A DNA stretch of 64,000 nt. Origin: Xiphydria camelus (lineage: Eukaryota > Arthropoda > Insecta > Hymenoptera > Xiphydriidae). The notes below the pieces were generated by a model that worked only from the letters and a program-made list of their open reading frames with translations, was not told the DNA's origin and did no database searches. The position numbers were made by a program, and so were the translations under genes. Shown here piece after piece: positions 1-12,652 of this stretch (position 1 is the first letter of the stretch; each line of letters begins with the position of its first letter). The stretch spans positions 10,417,995 through 10,481,994 of the forward strand of contig OY783191.1 in the NCBI GenBank assembly GCA_963678675.1, given 5' to 3'.

Positions 1-288
1 GAGTGGAAATCCAAAATCACACATTGTCATGCAACGCTGTGCGAAAGCCTTTTCTTCATCTTCCGTAAAAACACATTTACGACCTGGCAAAGTAATGGAA
101 TTTTGTTTCAATGCTTTTAACTTTAGAATTATTGAGCTGCACGGGATCTTGTAACGTTCTGAAGCCTGTCTTTGGGTCATCTTTTTGGTTTGAATGTTCT
201 TTATGCATTGTTCCATTTTTTCATTGGAATAATGGAGATAAGGTCGTCCTCCGACTCTACGCCGTTCAATTTGTGTTCTAAGCATTGT
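1..288 (-). CDS. Partial psq-type HTH / CENP-B-like transposase, N-terminal exon
   Basis: Read on the minus strand, an open frame starts at an ATG (285-283) and runs without a stop off the left edge (95 codons in the window). The protein begins MLRTQIERRRVGGRPYL and continues with a pipsqueak-type helix-turn-helix: QCIKNIQTKKMTQRQASERY followed by KIPCSSIILKLKAL. A short linker with LPGRKCVFTEDEEKAF leads to MTMCDFGFPL, the usual transition into a CENP-B/pogo-type DNA-binding region. A pyrimidine-rich acceptor (TTTTGTATTTCCAG) lies just upstream of the ATG, so this may be a spliced exon starting at 288. Proteins of this type are transposases of the pogo/Tigger group or host genes derived from them. 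They bind DNA in the nucleus. The catalytic part lies outside the window, so I cannot tell an active transposase from a domesticated gene or a relic. No frame break is visible here. Confidence 0.72.
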
Positions 289-1940
289 CTGGAAATACAA
301 AATATGTGGCGTAATTTAACTGAACTGTAAAAAAAAACTGTTGCACAACAATGGTCCACGGTCCGTTGTGGACCATAGTTTTATGCCGGAAGACGATTTT
401 TTAAACGGACAGTGAGAACAAATTTTAAAAACAAACAATCGCTAAACATTTGGTTGCTACATAGGTCTCAAATGTATACCGATGCATTAAGAGTAATTAG
501 CAGTAACCCAAAACTTACCGAGTGTCCGCTGTGAACGATAGTTTGCACACTTTTCAGAACATGAACAAACTGCGTGTGTCACTATGTGCGTATATCAACT
601 GCACTACACGAAATATAGTTCTACAACTAACGGAAGGATTGCCATCTTTTGCAGCGCTCTATCATCTCTAGTATAATGCCTAACTATTTATGTACCAATT
701 CGTGACGTTTGGACCAATGTTGTGTGCTAGGACTATAGTTATAGGAAATTACGGTAATAAAAACTTCCGGAGTAGAGAAAGAAAAATTGCAACGATTGAC
801 GGAAAAACTTGATTTAGAAATACATTCTTAGAAAAAGTTAAATTTTATATTTCCATAATAAAAATGCCCACTAACCGTTCTAACTTTTGAGCAATAATGA
901 AAAAACCATCAGGTAACCTAGAATTTACTTTGAATGAGATAGAAATGGCGGTGAGTCTTGGCAACGGCTCACAATCAGTCGAAGACTCCCTTGACGCGCT
1001 TCGCGCATGCGTTGGGACACTGAGCGGCCACTTGCAGGCACTTTTCTTAATAAATATTTCTTTTACTCGTGACTGTGCTGGATGCTCAATCGCTTTCTTC
1101 AAATTTTTCTCTTCATAAAATAACAATGTACTTCACCTGCTTGCACTCGTGAACACAGGACATAACCTCATTAACATATGACTTGTCATCACAACCGCGC
1201 AAGTTTCGATGGTAACGTTCCGATTTTATCGACTGGACCAATACCAGCCACTGATTCCAAAAAAGCGTGGTTGCCAAGTTTATTCAATAAATCTAATTCA
1301 TTTATAAAATTCGGAATTAATAATTTGTCAATTGAAAAAATAAAATCCAAGGTGCCAAACTGAATGATAATCGAAAGAAACTATTTCAGAAGGTTTTTCG
1401 TAAGAATCATTGCATTTTTTAAAGTTAATATTTTTTTAAAGTTACAATTTTTGTTCTACAAGTTGCAGCTGACTGTTGGCAACTTTTGAAGTTTACCCCC
1501 ACTCCTTACCCTTAAATTCAACTGAGGACTCTCTTTAAGGGATAACGAAAAAGGCGCACGTTGTATTCGTTTCAAAAATTTGCGATCATGCGTATTTTTT
1601 GAGTTTCGAAAAAAGTAAAAATGAAATAAACTGTTCTCAAAAATAATATTTAGCAGTTTCCTTTGAGTCAACTGTAAGAAATTGCTAAATTGGTGATACG
1701 AAAAATGGAGAGAGTTGGAAGAGTGGTGAAGGGAGGGAGAATGGGCGGAGAGCAAAGTACAATAGTTAGAAGGAAGTGAAAGAGCGAAAGAAGAAAAATA
1801 AGAAAATAAAGCTCTTTTTTACACAACCTCGACTTACACTACACATGTTTTCGCAACTTTTTTTGCGAAAAAAAAAACCCGGTAAGTTGGTCCTTCTTTC
1901 TTTTCCACTTATTTATGCCTCGATCACGACCAAGAGCCGC
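289..1940. other. Unassigned AT-rich stretch
   Basis: No recognisable gene. A small palindrome at about 350-382 pairs TGGTCCAC with GTGGACCA. Short open frames on both strands at 845-1126 overlap each other, resemble nothing I know and look like chance. It may be 5' flank or intron of the psq-type transposase. Confidence 0.5.
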
Positions 1941-1946
1941 GTTCTA

Positions 1947-2316
1947 CCGTATGTATCATCCCAAATTAAACAAGCAGATATACCGACATTGCCGAAACTT
2001 TACCGACGGTCAAGAATTTTATAGTTAGAGTTGGCTTGTGAGAAGAATGCGCTGTGTGTGCTGCGTGAGAGCGAAGTGTCAAACGTCTAATTTCCCGATA
2101 GCTGTCAATTCGGAAAATCGAAGTATTGAATAATATACGAAACACTTCGATCTCTTGAATTAACAGCTATCGGGAAATCAGACACTTTTCGCTCTCACGC
2201 AGCACACACAGCGCACTCTTCTCACAAGCCAACTCTAACTATAAAATTCTTGACCGTCGGTAAAGTTTCGGCAATGTCGGTATATCTGCTTATTTAATTT
2301 GGGATAATACATACGG
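1947..2316. mobile_element. TA-flanked hairpin MITE, CCGTATGT family (copy A)
   Basis: A near-perfect hairpin of 370 bp with ends CCGTATGTATCATCCC and GGGATAATACATACGG, flanked on both sides by TA (1945-1946 and 2317-2318). Each arm carries an outer copy-specific segment (with TTTACCGACGGTCAAG) and then the family core: AGTTAGAGTTGGCTTG, GAGAGCGAAGTGTCAAACG, CCCGATAGCTGTCAATTCGG. The loop is short. There is no coding capacity. The TA duplication suggests mobilisation by a Tc1/mariner-type transposase (inference). Confidence 0.85.
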
Positions 2317-2423
2317 TATAGCGGTGCTCCGACGAAATCCTCCTTGAAGCCCGCAAGCAAATGTACAGGGTACATTTATAAATATTGAAGGAAATGGAAA
2401 CGGCAAGACAAAAATATTTTATA

Positions 2424-3569
2424 TGAGGAATTCCATGCCAAATCGCCAGCTTTTGACCCCGACCATTTTTAATATGAACGATTTTCTTCTACCGTATGTC
2501 TGACGGCAAGCGCAACACCACTTCGGCAGTTTTTACCGACGGTGGTCGAATCTTGCATTAGATCCAATGCAATTTTCGACCACCGTCGGTAAAAACTGCC
2601 GAAGTGGTGTTGCGCTTGCCGTCAGACATACGGTATATTATAGTTCCTGATCGAATGAACATTTATATTTTTTTTACAAATTTGTATCCTAACCAGTTCT
2701 CGACTTATGAATTTTCGAATATCCGATGTCATAATTTTTCAAATGCATAACTCAATAAAAAAAACTACATGAATTTATTCGTCTAGAGAATTCAACTTTA
2801 AGTAAAACGTGACAATTTTCGTCAAGTATGCCACTTTTGATTTTTATGAAAAAAATCTTAAAAATTCTTTGACTTATGCTCGAATGTTTAAGCACCTACT
2901 GATCGTGGCATTTTTATTTGTCTTTTACTTTTTAAATGTTATAAGTATGACTAGGAAGTTCGTCTCGCTAAAAGGTTCGGTAACGGAGAGCTTCAGACAT
3001 CGCGATGCTCAGCGTTTCGTAAATTTGATGATAAGTAGGGAATCGCGGCACATGCAAGTGGCTCCTAGCTCAGTTGACATTGCAGAATACCTGTCGAAAA
3101 CAATAATACCGAAGAAATATGAAGAAAAACTCTGGCGATACAGTGCGGTACGATTAGTAGGGTCTTAAAACTTCGGGCATAAGTCAAAGAATTTTTAAGA
3201 TCATTTTTATAAAGTTCAAAAGAAGCACACTTGACAAAAATTGAAATTTGTTACTTAAAATCAAAAAAAACATGCAGTTATACGTCGCAATTTTTTAAAA
3301 ATATTTTTGTGTTAAAGTAGAATTCCAGACAAACAATTTCATGTACTTCTTTTTATTGATATCACTTATTTACTTAGTTAAGTACCTACGTGCATTTGAA
3401 AAATTAGGGCATCGAATATTCGAAAATTCATAAGTCGAGAACTGGTTACGATAAAAATCTGTAAACAATCACAAATGTTCATTTCATTGGGAACTATAAT
3501 ATAGGAAAAAATCGTTCATATTAAAAATGGTCGGGGTCAAAAGCTAGTGATTTGGCATGGAATGCCCCA
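2424..3569. mobile_element. Long foldback element, TA|TGGGGCATTC ends (copy 1)
   Basis: Long inverted repeat of 1146 bp. The left end TGAGGAATTCCATGCCAAAT pairs with the right end TTTGGCATGGAATGCCCCA, flanked by TA (2422-2423, 3570-3571). Pairing continues inward through GACCCCGACCATTTTTAAT, TCGACTTATGAATTTTCGAA and TTGACTTATGC with few mismatches, leaving a core of a few hundred bases. A 120-codon frame at 2809-3168 covers the core and part of the arms. It has a hydrophobic stretch (HLLIVAFLFVFYFL) but no family I recognise, and may be chance. The left arm is interrupted by a second element (2492-2633). The same ends recur at 21849-22817. Confidence 0.8.
2492..2633. mobile_element. TA-flanked hairpin MITE, CCGTATGT family (copy B, short form)
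   Basis: 142-bp near-perfect hairpin, CCGTATGTCTGACGGC paired with GCCGTCAGACATACGG, flanked by TA. It lacks the family core but keeps the subterminal CTTCGGCAGTTTTTACCGAC. It sits inside the left arm of the 2424-3569 foldback. The right arm of that foldback (about 3495-3515) preserves the unoccupied target, which confirms the element borders and the TA duplication. Confidence 0.88.
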
Positions 3570-3589
3570 TATACTCCTCTTTGTAGCTA

Positions 3590-4644
3590 GGTCATTCTCA
3601 CGAAAAGTAGACCTTTCTTGTCCGCCGATACAGAATTCAACACTGTTACATGTATTATAGAAAACTAAAAACTAATTATCAATTTTAGGATATTTGTAAA
3701 GTAAGTAGAATAATGTTTACTTGCAATCACTCAAAAATTTTTCTTCAATCTTCATGAAAATTTAAGAATTTTACTAACTCGTCTTGTCCGCCAAAACAAT
3801 CTCACCTCCGTTACTTTCTTGTTAAAATACTATAAATCTCGTAAATACTACTCCATCTATTCAGGATATGCGAAGGTATCAATTTATATGTATTGACGAT
3901 TCAGTAATGTCAAAATCATTGGTAAATCTTGAAATGGTTTGTGATAATTTCATAAAACAGGTAAGAAAAGATATTTGTTCAAGATCATTCCTCACCTCCG
4001 TTAGTACATTATAAGAAGACATTATTTATTTAATTTGCTTGTTGACCTGGAGATAAGTAGAACACATCTACAAGTTTCTTTAACACCACGCGTACTTTTG
4101 ATAACCTCAAAATGCTTTACTGTGTAACGGAAATTATCAAAATTTCTCACCTCCGTAAATACTTCTGTTCAAAAATGTTTAACTGACCAAACTCTCTCCA
4201 GTGCAGACCGAAGCACTTAATCTCAATGATACTCCTAATAGTGCTGGATCCTCCTCGAGCTCTAGAAGTAGAGTAGCATGCGGCAAAAAGATTAGAAGAA
4301 AGAATAGAGCCAAACTAAATTTACAAATTAAGTATCTTGAAAATAAATTACGTAAAGCAGAAAAACGAGCAATAAAATATAAAGCATGAACTCAACGACT
4401 AAAAAAAAAACAAAAAGATAATTCTACTAACAAAAGTGAATAATTTGGTCAGTGTCTCATTTCCATGAAATCCAATTTTAACTTTTTTGTTAATTTGCGC
4501 TTAAATATTATCTACCATCTCGGAAATGTAGTTGTATGATGAAAGATTAATTTTATGGATTTGAAAAGGGAAAATCTAAAATTTTTCCATGAAATTTTTT
4601 TTTTAAGTTAGAACTGAAATAGTCTGCTTTTCGTGAGAATGACC
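3590..4644. mobile_element. Inverted-repeat element with GGTCATTCTCACG ends
   Basis: The left end GGTCATTCTCACGAAAAG pairs with the right end CTTTTCGTGAGAATGACC, with TAGCT outside both. The interior carries short repeats: CTTGTCCGCC at about 3618 and 3783, and CTCACCTCCGT at about 3805, 3992 and 4147. A small plus-strand frame at 4201-4389 reads NLNDTPNSAGSSSSSRSR followed by a basic coiled-coil-like tail (KYLENKLRKAEKRAIKYKA). It could be a relic of a transposase leucine-zipper region. It starts at a non-ATG codon and no family can be assigned. It abuts the preceding foldback with 20 bp between them. Confidence 0.6.
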
Positions 4645-5040
4645 CAGCTATTAGAATAATTATAGTCATATCGGTTTCATCCGTGATTATCTCCATTCCT
4701 TGGAATATTTGTCCTATGTTGGGGAGTAGACATTTTTATAAATTAAAATATAATCTATGTAAAGGTACTACATCGATTGAAGACAAAAGCTAATGAGGGG
4801 GAAGATAAATATATTTATATAGGTGCAATAATGAGGTTTGGCTGATCTGGCAAAAAATGCTAAATTGTTCTAAACTATACGATTCTGTATTTATTTTTAT
4901 TATCATACGAGTATAATCAAATATATAGTATACGTATATAATCAAATGCTATTTTGTATGTTAATACTTGTCACAATGAGTTATCGCTTCAGCGTGATAT
5001 AAAATCGGACACGTATAATATAAAAATTAGAACACTCTCT

Positions 5041-5077
<37 letters not shown>

Positions 5078-5416
5078 CCTATTTTTCTCCGCATAGAATT
5101 AATATCACTAAACACTTTTTACAGTGTGGGACCCTATACCACAATACGTTATAATTAGAATTACATGGAACTTCAGATTCCATTCTGCAGATTTGCGTCG
5201 ACTATGTATACTACCTGTCAGTAATTTTATTTATTTGCACCGTGTGCTTCGAGCCTTCCTAGATCCGCACTTCTCTGCATTCTCAGGTTGTAGACGATTA
5301 TCATCCTTGCGTTTCCATGATACGAGAGCCTGGGGTTCGACGAACTCAATTTACCTTCCTCCATACTGCACGTTAATTCTATCTTGTAAAACCCGACCCC
5401 ACTTGTTGTATACGTA
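4645..5416. other. Unassigned stretch with a short (GA)n tract
   Basis: AT-rich with no recognisable gene. A (GA)n microsatellite occupies about 5043-5073. Small open frames here read through the microsatellite and are not credible genes. Confidence 0.5.
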
Positions 5417-5629
5417 CACGGAAAAAGTAAATTATAACGTTTTTACAAAGTTTGTGGTAAAATACAGAATGAGGCCAATTTATTGTTATGATAACTAAAA
5501 TTTTAGTAGAATTTACAGTAAACGCTTGCAACTTCTACAAGTTTTACTATAATTTTTACGAAAATTGTAGTTATCATAACAAGAAATTGGCCTTGTCCCG
5601 AAATTTACCACACATTTTTTTCCTCTGTG
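5417..5629. mobile_element. MITE with TA|CACGGAAAAA ends
   Basis: 213-bp inverted repeat. The left end CACGGAAAAAGTAAATT pairs with the right TTTTTTTCCTCTGTG, and further in GTTATGATAAC pairs with GTTATCATAAC. It is flanked by TA inside TACGTA on both sides. The ends resemble those at 34670-34862 and 40885-42395 (CACTGA followed by an A run). It is non-coding. Confidence 0.7.
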
Positions 5630-5760
5630 TACGTATAACTCTTTACTTGTTACAATTCTGTTGCTCCTTCTTTTCTCGACCCATGCGCGGATACTATTAC
5701 AATTGCCCTGTGTGTACAGATATTTCAGCTTCTGGATTCAATATCTTATTACTTGAGGGT

Positions 5761-5776
5761 GGGGGGGGGGGGGGGG
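5761..5776 (+). repeat. Uninterrupted G16 run
   Basis: Sixteen consecutive G residues, preceded by GAGGGT and followed by TGTAG. It is a homopolymer able to form G-quadruplex structure and prone to assembly length error. Confidence 0.85.
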
Positions 5777-8013
5777 TGTAGATAATGTGACAAGAAAGTT
5801 TTATCAATTACGAAGAATGGAAGATACACTAGGGGCCCACTTTATATACAGAGCCCTGAAATTACCATTCTTATAATGGGATTTTAAAGAGCAGTAGAAT
5901 AGAGGTGAAAGGTCAAAACGTGGCGAGAGACCGCAGCAGTCGATGCGACAATTAATAGATTTAATAAAGAAATGACCACATGCATTCTTTAATCTATTAA
6001 TTGATATTATCACTCTACGGCTAAAGGAAATGTAAGATTATATTTAACTTCAACTAAAATTCTGTTATTTACTGCCTCTAAAAGAAGATATTTCCTTCTT
6101 CATTAACGGTATGTGATTATTATTTTCTTCAAATTGTTGAGATTTTTCCTATATAATCGTCAAACTTCCGTCAATTAACGGTACATCATAAGTTATTCGT
6201 GTAAATTTCTTTTTACTTAGAAATTTTATCGAGTAGAAAGAACGATATTGAAAAAGTTTTTGGGTCGTCGGAGTTATACGACACTGCTCTATTTACTTTT
6301 ATAAGTAAGTGAGGTCGGAGTTATTTAACCCACGGGATTGTTTAAGATACATATCTCGAATTGTTTCCATACTTGTATACGGACCTGTGCTAGTGAGATT
6401 AACGGAGTTGGATAGAGAACAGTGTAGAGTAGAGAGAGAAGGGAAGAGAGCAAAAGCAAGTCTTGAGCAAGATAGGTTGGCGTGGAAACATATTTATAAT
6501 ATGTGTCATCTAACGCATCCCGTGGATCAAACTACTCCGATTTTTCATTGGTATCTCTTCTTCAAACCATAGAGAGTCCGGCGAAGTAACTAGTGACATA
6601 ATGAGAGTTAATGTCATTCATGGAACCTCAGGATTAACGATAAATATTAAGTGTTATCATTCTATTATGTATTCAAACTTTGTTATTATCTTACAAAAAG
6701 TAAGGTTCTGTTGAAATATAGAGGAGGGGGGTGCAAATGTGGAAACCCGGTTTGTTTTTAATTTGTAAAAAATCAGTGAATAGTTATTTTAACCTGGAAA
6801 ATTGCCTTAAAATGCTTTATAATGTTAGAAATAGGGGACCATAAGTCACAAGTGCAAAAACCATGTATTTAAAAAATAAAACAATATTTGGCTAGCTTAC
6901 TACATTTTTCGACTCTTGAAAAAAGTGCGGGTAATGTGGAAACACCCTAAAATTACAGTAAATCAATGTGTAAACACATAAAGATGCTGGGATCTTGAAC
7001 TTTAAGCATTATATTCTTTTTATAATATGTTTTTATTCAGAGAAAACATTATTCGTTGATAAAAAAAATACAACAAAATGTCCTCATGTGCCCTCATTCA
7101 CATGTTTCCAAGTTACCCGCACTGTAGCCAAACTGGATTTTACGAATTAAGTCAAGAAAACGTTAGCTTATGATTCATTGAAATCCAACAGTACCTTCCC
7201 TATAACTCCCTTTCCGTATACTCTGATACGCACTACGCTACCTCTATAATAAGTTAGACTAAATAACACCACAAACTTACCTCCAAAAACTTGGTTTTGT
7301 TTTGCGAAACTGATAAACCACAAACGTTAGATCTGCAATATGGACCTAACTAATTTTCAGATGAAATGTCGGTTGGTTCCTTATTGCAAAAGGGAGTCCA
7401 ACTGAGCCGTAGCTGAGTTCATAATAATCTATCAAAATGAAGATATTCATTTTTATCGGATTGCCATACCGAACTTTACTGTGTATAATATATACCTCAG
7501 CTGAGAGCGTCACGCAAACGCATTTAGCACGAAACTCTACTGAGTTTTTTGATACAGACCGCCGGAAGAATCCCCGACAAATAATTTTAGCTTCATTAAC
7601 CATGAGTCGCATTCCCGATTACTCAACGAGGCGCGAGCTAGCGTTGCGATAGAGCCGAGAGGTGATTCCACCGCGTAGAGATTTAGTGCAGGTACATTTG
7701 TAAATCCGATTTTTTGAGACCGAGTACCAATTAGCGGCCGATGAACGCTTCTGAAGGCGGCCTTTGTCACGGTCCGCAAGGCCTTCGAGCGTGACTTTTC
7801 GGAAGCTGGCTTTACGATCTTCGATGAGAGAAGAACTTCTCGTGCGATGCTAATACGAACGGGATGACGAAACGAGTGCATCCGAGAGGTGGGTGACTCT
7901 GGTCGTTGCTGGTTGTTATTAGGGTGCCTAACGAAGAGATTCTACATATATGCTTTTGGATGTTGTACAATCTAATCTGGGTATTCGAAGACGTGTGAAT
8001 AGGATAGAGCATA
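5777..8013. other. Unassigned AT-rich stretch
   Basis: No gene recognised. A weak inverted pair GTGGAAACCCGG (about 6740) and GTTTCCAAGTTACCCGC (about 7103), with a third similar piece CGGGTAATGTGGAAAC at about 6929, hints at an eroded element. Overlapping frames at 7346-7881 on both strands have no recognisable domain. Confidence 0.45.
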
Positions 8014-9131
<1,118 letters not shown>

Positions 9132-9361
9132 CTATCAAAACGCAGTTTTTGAACAAAACCTTGTCTTCAGTCAATCCTAATTACTTCTGAATAACTTTCA
9201 TTTGGGTGTAAATTGTTTAATTTTGCTGGATTCTTTATGGCATTTTTAATGCTACATATTTCACCTGCAAAAATTAGATATTGCAATTTGTAATTTAAGA
9301 ACAAATAATTAGGATTTACTGAAAACAAGTGTTTGTTCAAAAACTGCGTTTTGAAAGATAG
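9132..9361. repeat. Inverted-repeat element, about 230 bp
   Basis: CTATCAAAACGCAGTTTTTG at the left pairs with CAAAAACTGCGTTTTG at the right, and AATCCTAATTA pairs with TAATTAGGATT further in. The arms are about 50 bp. It is non-coding. It ends 18 bp before the next MITE. Confidence 0.65.
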
Positions 9362-9379
9362 CTCCTCATGTATCTATTA

Positions 9380-9483
9380 AGCCGGGATTCCATCGGGGCA
9401 ACATTTTGGCAAAATGTAGCATGCGACGCCTTCTTCGCGCGACAATGTTGTATGCTACAGGTTGATCCAGTGGAATCCCGGCT
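9380..9483. mobile_element. PIF/Harbinger-like MITE, 104 bp, TTA duplication
   Basis: The ends AGCCGGGATTCCATCGGGGC and TCCAGTGGAATCCCGGCT are inverted, with an exact TTA on each side (9377-9379 and 9484-9486). Inside, CATTTTGGCAAAATG is a small palindrome. The three-base TWA duplication and A-G-rich termini are the pattern of PIF/Harbinger elements (family knowledge). The assignment of this MITE is inference. Confidence 0.78.
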
Positions 9484-9486
9484 TTA

Positions 9487-11555
9487 GAATGGCAATTTCG
9501 GTTGTGACATTTTCAGGAAACTTGGCAAACGAATTTGATGATATCATCAAAGCGAAGCACACTCCGGAAATATTTCGGATAAGAGTTACAAATTTACGAC
9601 AATAATATGAAAGATCTTTTAAAATTTCTATGGAAATTTAACGTTAAAAAGAAATGTATGGATCTATAGCACGCCTGCAATGAATCGGAATCACTTATTT
9701 CAATTTCAATTTTCACTTTATTGAACTTCTCTTTTCCATTTATCAATAAATACCTACGTTTATACGAATCCACGTAAATGCCAATGAATTATCTACGTCA
9801 GCTGACGACGAACGGGATGCTTTTCTGGGAGAAGTACTTCTAGAGATACGTATCTACATTAAAGTTTTGTCATCCCCAGGGGACGTATATCCGCACTGAA
9901 ATAAATGTCTCGAATTTCTAACACGTATTTAATGCTAACTTATTCGACGTTCCAACATAAGGTACAATTCTCACATTTACTATTGTACATTTTAATCATA
10001 TTTGATTTCACCATTCTTATTAAACTTGATAGAAAGACTTACTGTTAGTAAACTAAGATTAAAGATTTGGTAAAATTAACGTTTCGAATTTTAGTAAAAT
10101 TCTCAATATGTACATGGATAAAAACGTTCTCTTCAGAAATATATTAAAAAGTCATTAATATTTCTACAATTAATAATATAATAAACAGATTTATTATAAT
10201 ATAATTATACTGTAAACTACATTTTGTTTCACCGTCGACGTGTACATCTGTACAATATAGTCCTCGTCCTGCGAATGCCGCTAGTTGTACTCATATCCTG
10301 TATTACAATATGTATATATACACAGAGATGGTTCTACAACCCAAGTTCAAAGGATAGATGGCGTTTAACGTTCAATATGTTTTGGCAGCTGAATGGCCAC
10401 CCGCGTGAATAAATCAGCTACCTACAACAGCTGTTCAACTCGGCTGGTGAAACCGACCCACGGCAAGACACGTGTACACATTTATATACATGGATGTGTA
10501 CACGCTTATAAAGATTAGACGAATGAGGGGAATCCATATACACTGTCGCGTGCGAAAGACGGCGGAAGACCTATGCTCTCTTGCACGCTGTGAGCAGTTC
10601 GGTAACCGCGCGCGGATCAAGAATGAAAAATAACGACGATTCGTCTCCCAGAAATGAAATGCCACGTATGTGACCTTACCCATTTATCGTACGCTTGCAC
10701 GCGCGTGCATAGAGCTATAAACGTTGCCGTTTACTTTGAGAAATCATTTCGCTTTCGATCCAAATGGGTATACGATAAAGGTCCATAATAAGATTCACGA
10801 CTTGGCTCTTGATAGTCGTGAAGTGCATCGGGAATTAGGGGCTATCACAAGAGTCAAATGGAGATGTATAGTTTACCCTAATGTAACATACTATGTTCAA
10901 TGATATTTGCAGCACCTTCTTTGATTTCCAAAATGTATTAATTTCATTTTACAATGAGACAAAAGATTGCTTTTTAACTTTTCCTTCTTATATAAGATTA
11001 TTATAAAGATTCGATAGTAAAATCTTGATCCAAAACAAAATAAATACTTATACTACATGACATTTGCAGATATATTGTAGAAATATACTTAACAATATTG
11101 TATAATATAATGTGTATGGAAATATAAAGATACTACTTCAATTTAATTGAGTAACGCAAAATTAGCATTCACTTTTCAATTTCCGCTCTACTATTTCTTA
11201 CTCCCAGCATCACGGATTCTGTCATTGGTAACTTTTCAAAATGTCATTTCTAAACGTACTAATCAATTAATAATTAACTCTTATACTACTCTTCTTTTCA
11301 TTGGCAAGGGCAAAAGCGGAAGTTGTTAATGAAAGTATGCGGTTTAATTGCTCATTGGCTAGTTATTTTCAAAATAAAATTTTGAAAAATCACCAACGAC
11401 AGAATCCATGACGCCCGAAGTACCTTGGATTGAATTTCCACTCGTATGTATATTGCGCAAATAATTCCGGCAAATCAGAAACGAAGGTATTAACTGTTTA
11501 TTAATTTTACTAGATGCGATATAATAAATGCAGTTGACATACGAATGAATATATA
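9487..11555. other. Unassigned AT-rich stretch
   Basis: I see no gene, strong repeat or element border here. Short frames at 10224-10683 on both strands have no recognisable content. Confidence 0.45.
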
Positions 11556-12542
11556 AGGTGTCCGTCTACTTACAAACCAACCGATCTGGCAATATTCAGC
11601 GTAAAATTCTGATTATTGTGCAATTTATTCGGTACCTGAAAGTTATTGCGTTGCTTAAACAAAATTAATAAAATTTCATTCAAATTGTGACTTTTGGAAG
11701 AGCTGTATAGAACGCCTTGACGTCATCCCTAGCGTGATGATTACACGAGTTGACAATCAGCCCAATCATATAGTAATAGCGTCTTGGTTAATAATTTCTA
11801 TGTAGTAAAATAAATTTTAAACCTTTGCATGACTGATTACGTGTCGAAAGCAAATCTTAATAAAGTATTGTGTTTGAAAACGTATTAATGAGTTATTAAA
11901 ATCGGAGGCGATTCTCACTGACAAGATTTGAAATGGATTTGACAAAAACAAATAAATACTTCTACCTAGGTATGAATGCGAGATAATTACTGAACAATGG
12001 TTAGTTATTTGTTCGCACGTAACTGATGGAGCAACGGATAATTTTTATTGACATTCTAAAAATATTGAGTCTTAGATTTTCCACGGAAGCGCTACCTGTC
12101 AATGACTACGTTCATCAAATGTAATCGCTTAGTGGGTATTCAATGTTCATTGGTTCATTGGTTATTTGACCAGTGAGGATTGATTATTCTTTGAGCTATT
12201 ACGAGTACATATGATTAACAGGATGCGGTGTTCAGGTGACATTACAGAAAATCTTCAAAAACCTGCATTTTCGACACAGTAAAAAAATTTTACCGCATAA
12301 AAAAGTTATCAGCCAAGATGTTGTTACCACATTATCGGGTTGATCATCTCTTGAAGGCATCAACTAGAGATAATGTCAAGACATTTTATACAGCTCGTCT
12401 AAAAATTATACTTTTAATAAACTTTCAACAATTCTTATCTCGGTAACATAGCAACTTTCAGATACCGGATAAATTGCACAATAATCAGAATTTTACGTTG
12501 AACAATCCCAGATCGGTTGATCCATGAGTGGATGGACACCCT
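11556..12542. mobile_element. Mariner-like non-autonomous element with 100-bp terminal inverted repeats
   Basis: The left terminal AGGTGTCCGTCTACTTAC pairs with the right GGATGGACACCCT. The pairing runs about 100 bp inward through ACCGATCTGG, AATTCTGATTATTGTGCAA and TACCTGAAAGTTATTG. It is flanked by AT/TA-rich sequence. GGTGTCC termini at TA sites are common in insect Tc1/mariner MITEs. The interior has no transposase frame. It directly abuts the CCGTATGT-family hairpin that starts at 12546. Confidence 0.72.
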
Positions 12543-12652
12543 ATATCGTATGTGCAACGGCAAACCGATCGCTTGCCGAGACCTTAAAATTTGACTTCGG
12601 CAGTGTTTGGACGGTACTCGAGTCATTTATAGCAGAAGAGTGCGCAGCGTAA

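Noticed and set aside
1178..1363. 61-residue frame starting MTCHHNRASF
   Set aside because: Short, no domain, no supporting signals in AT-rich DNA.
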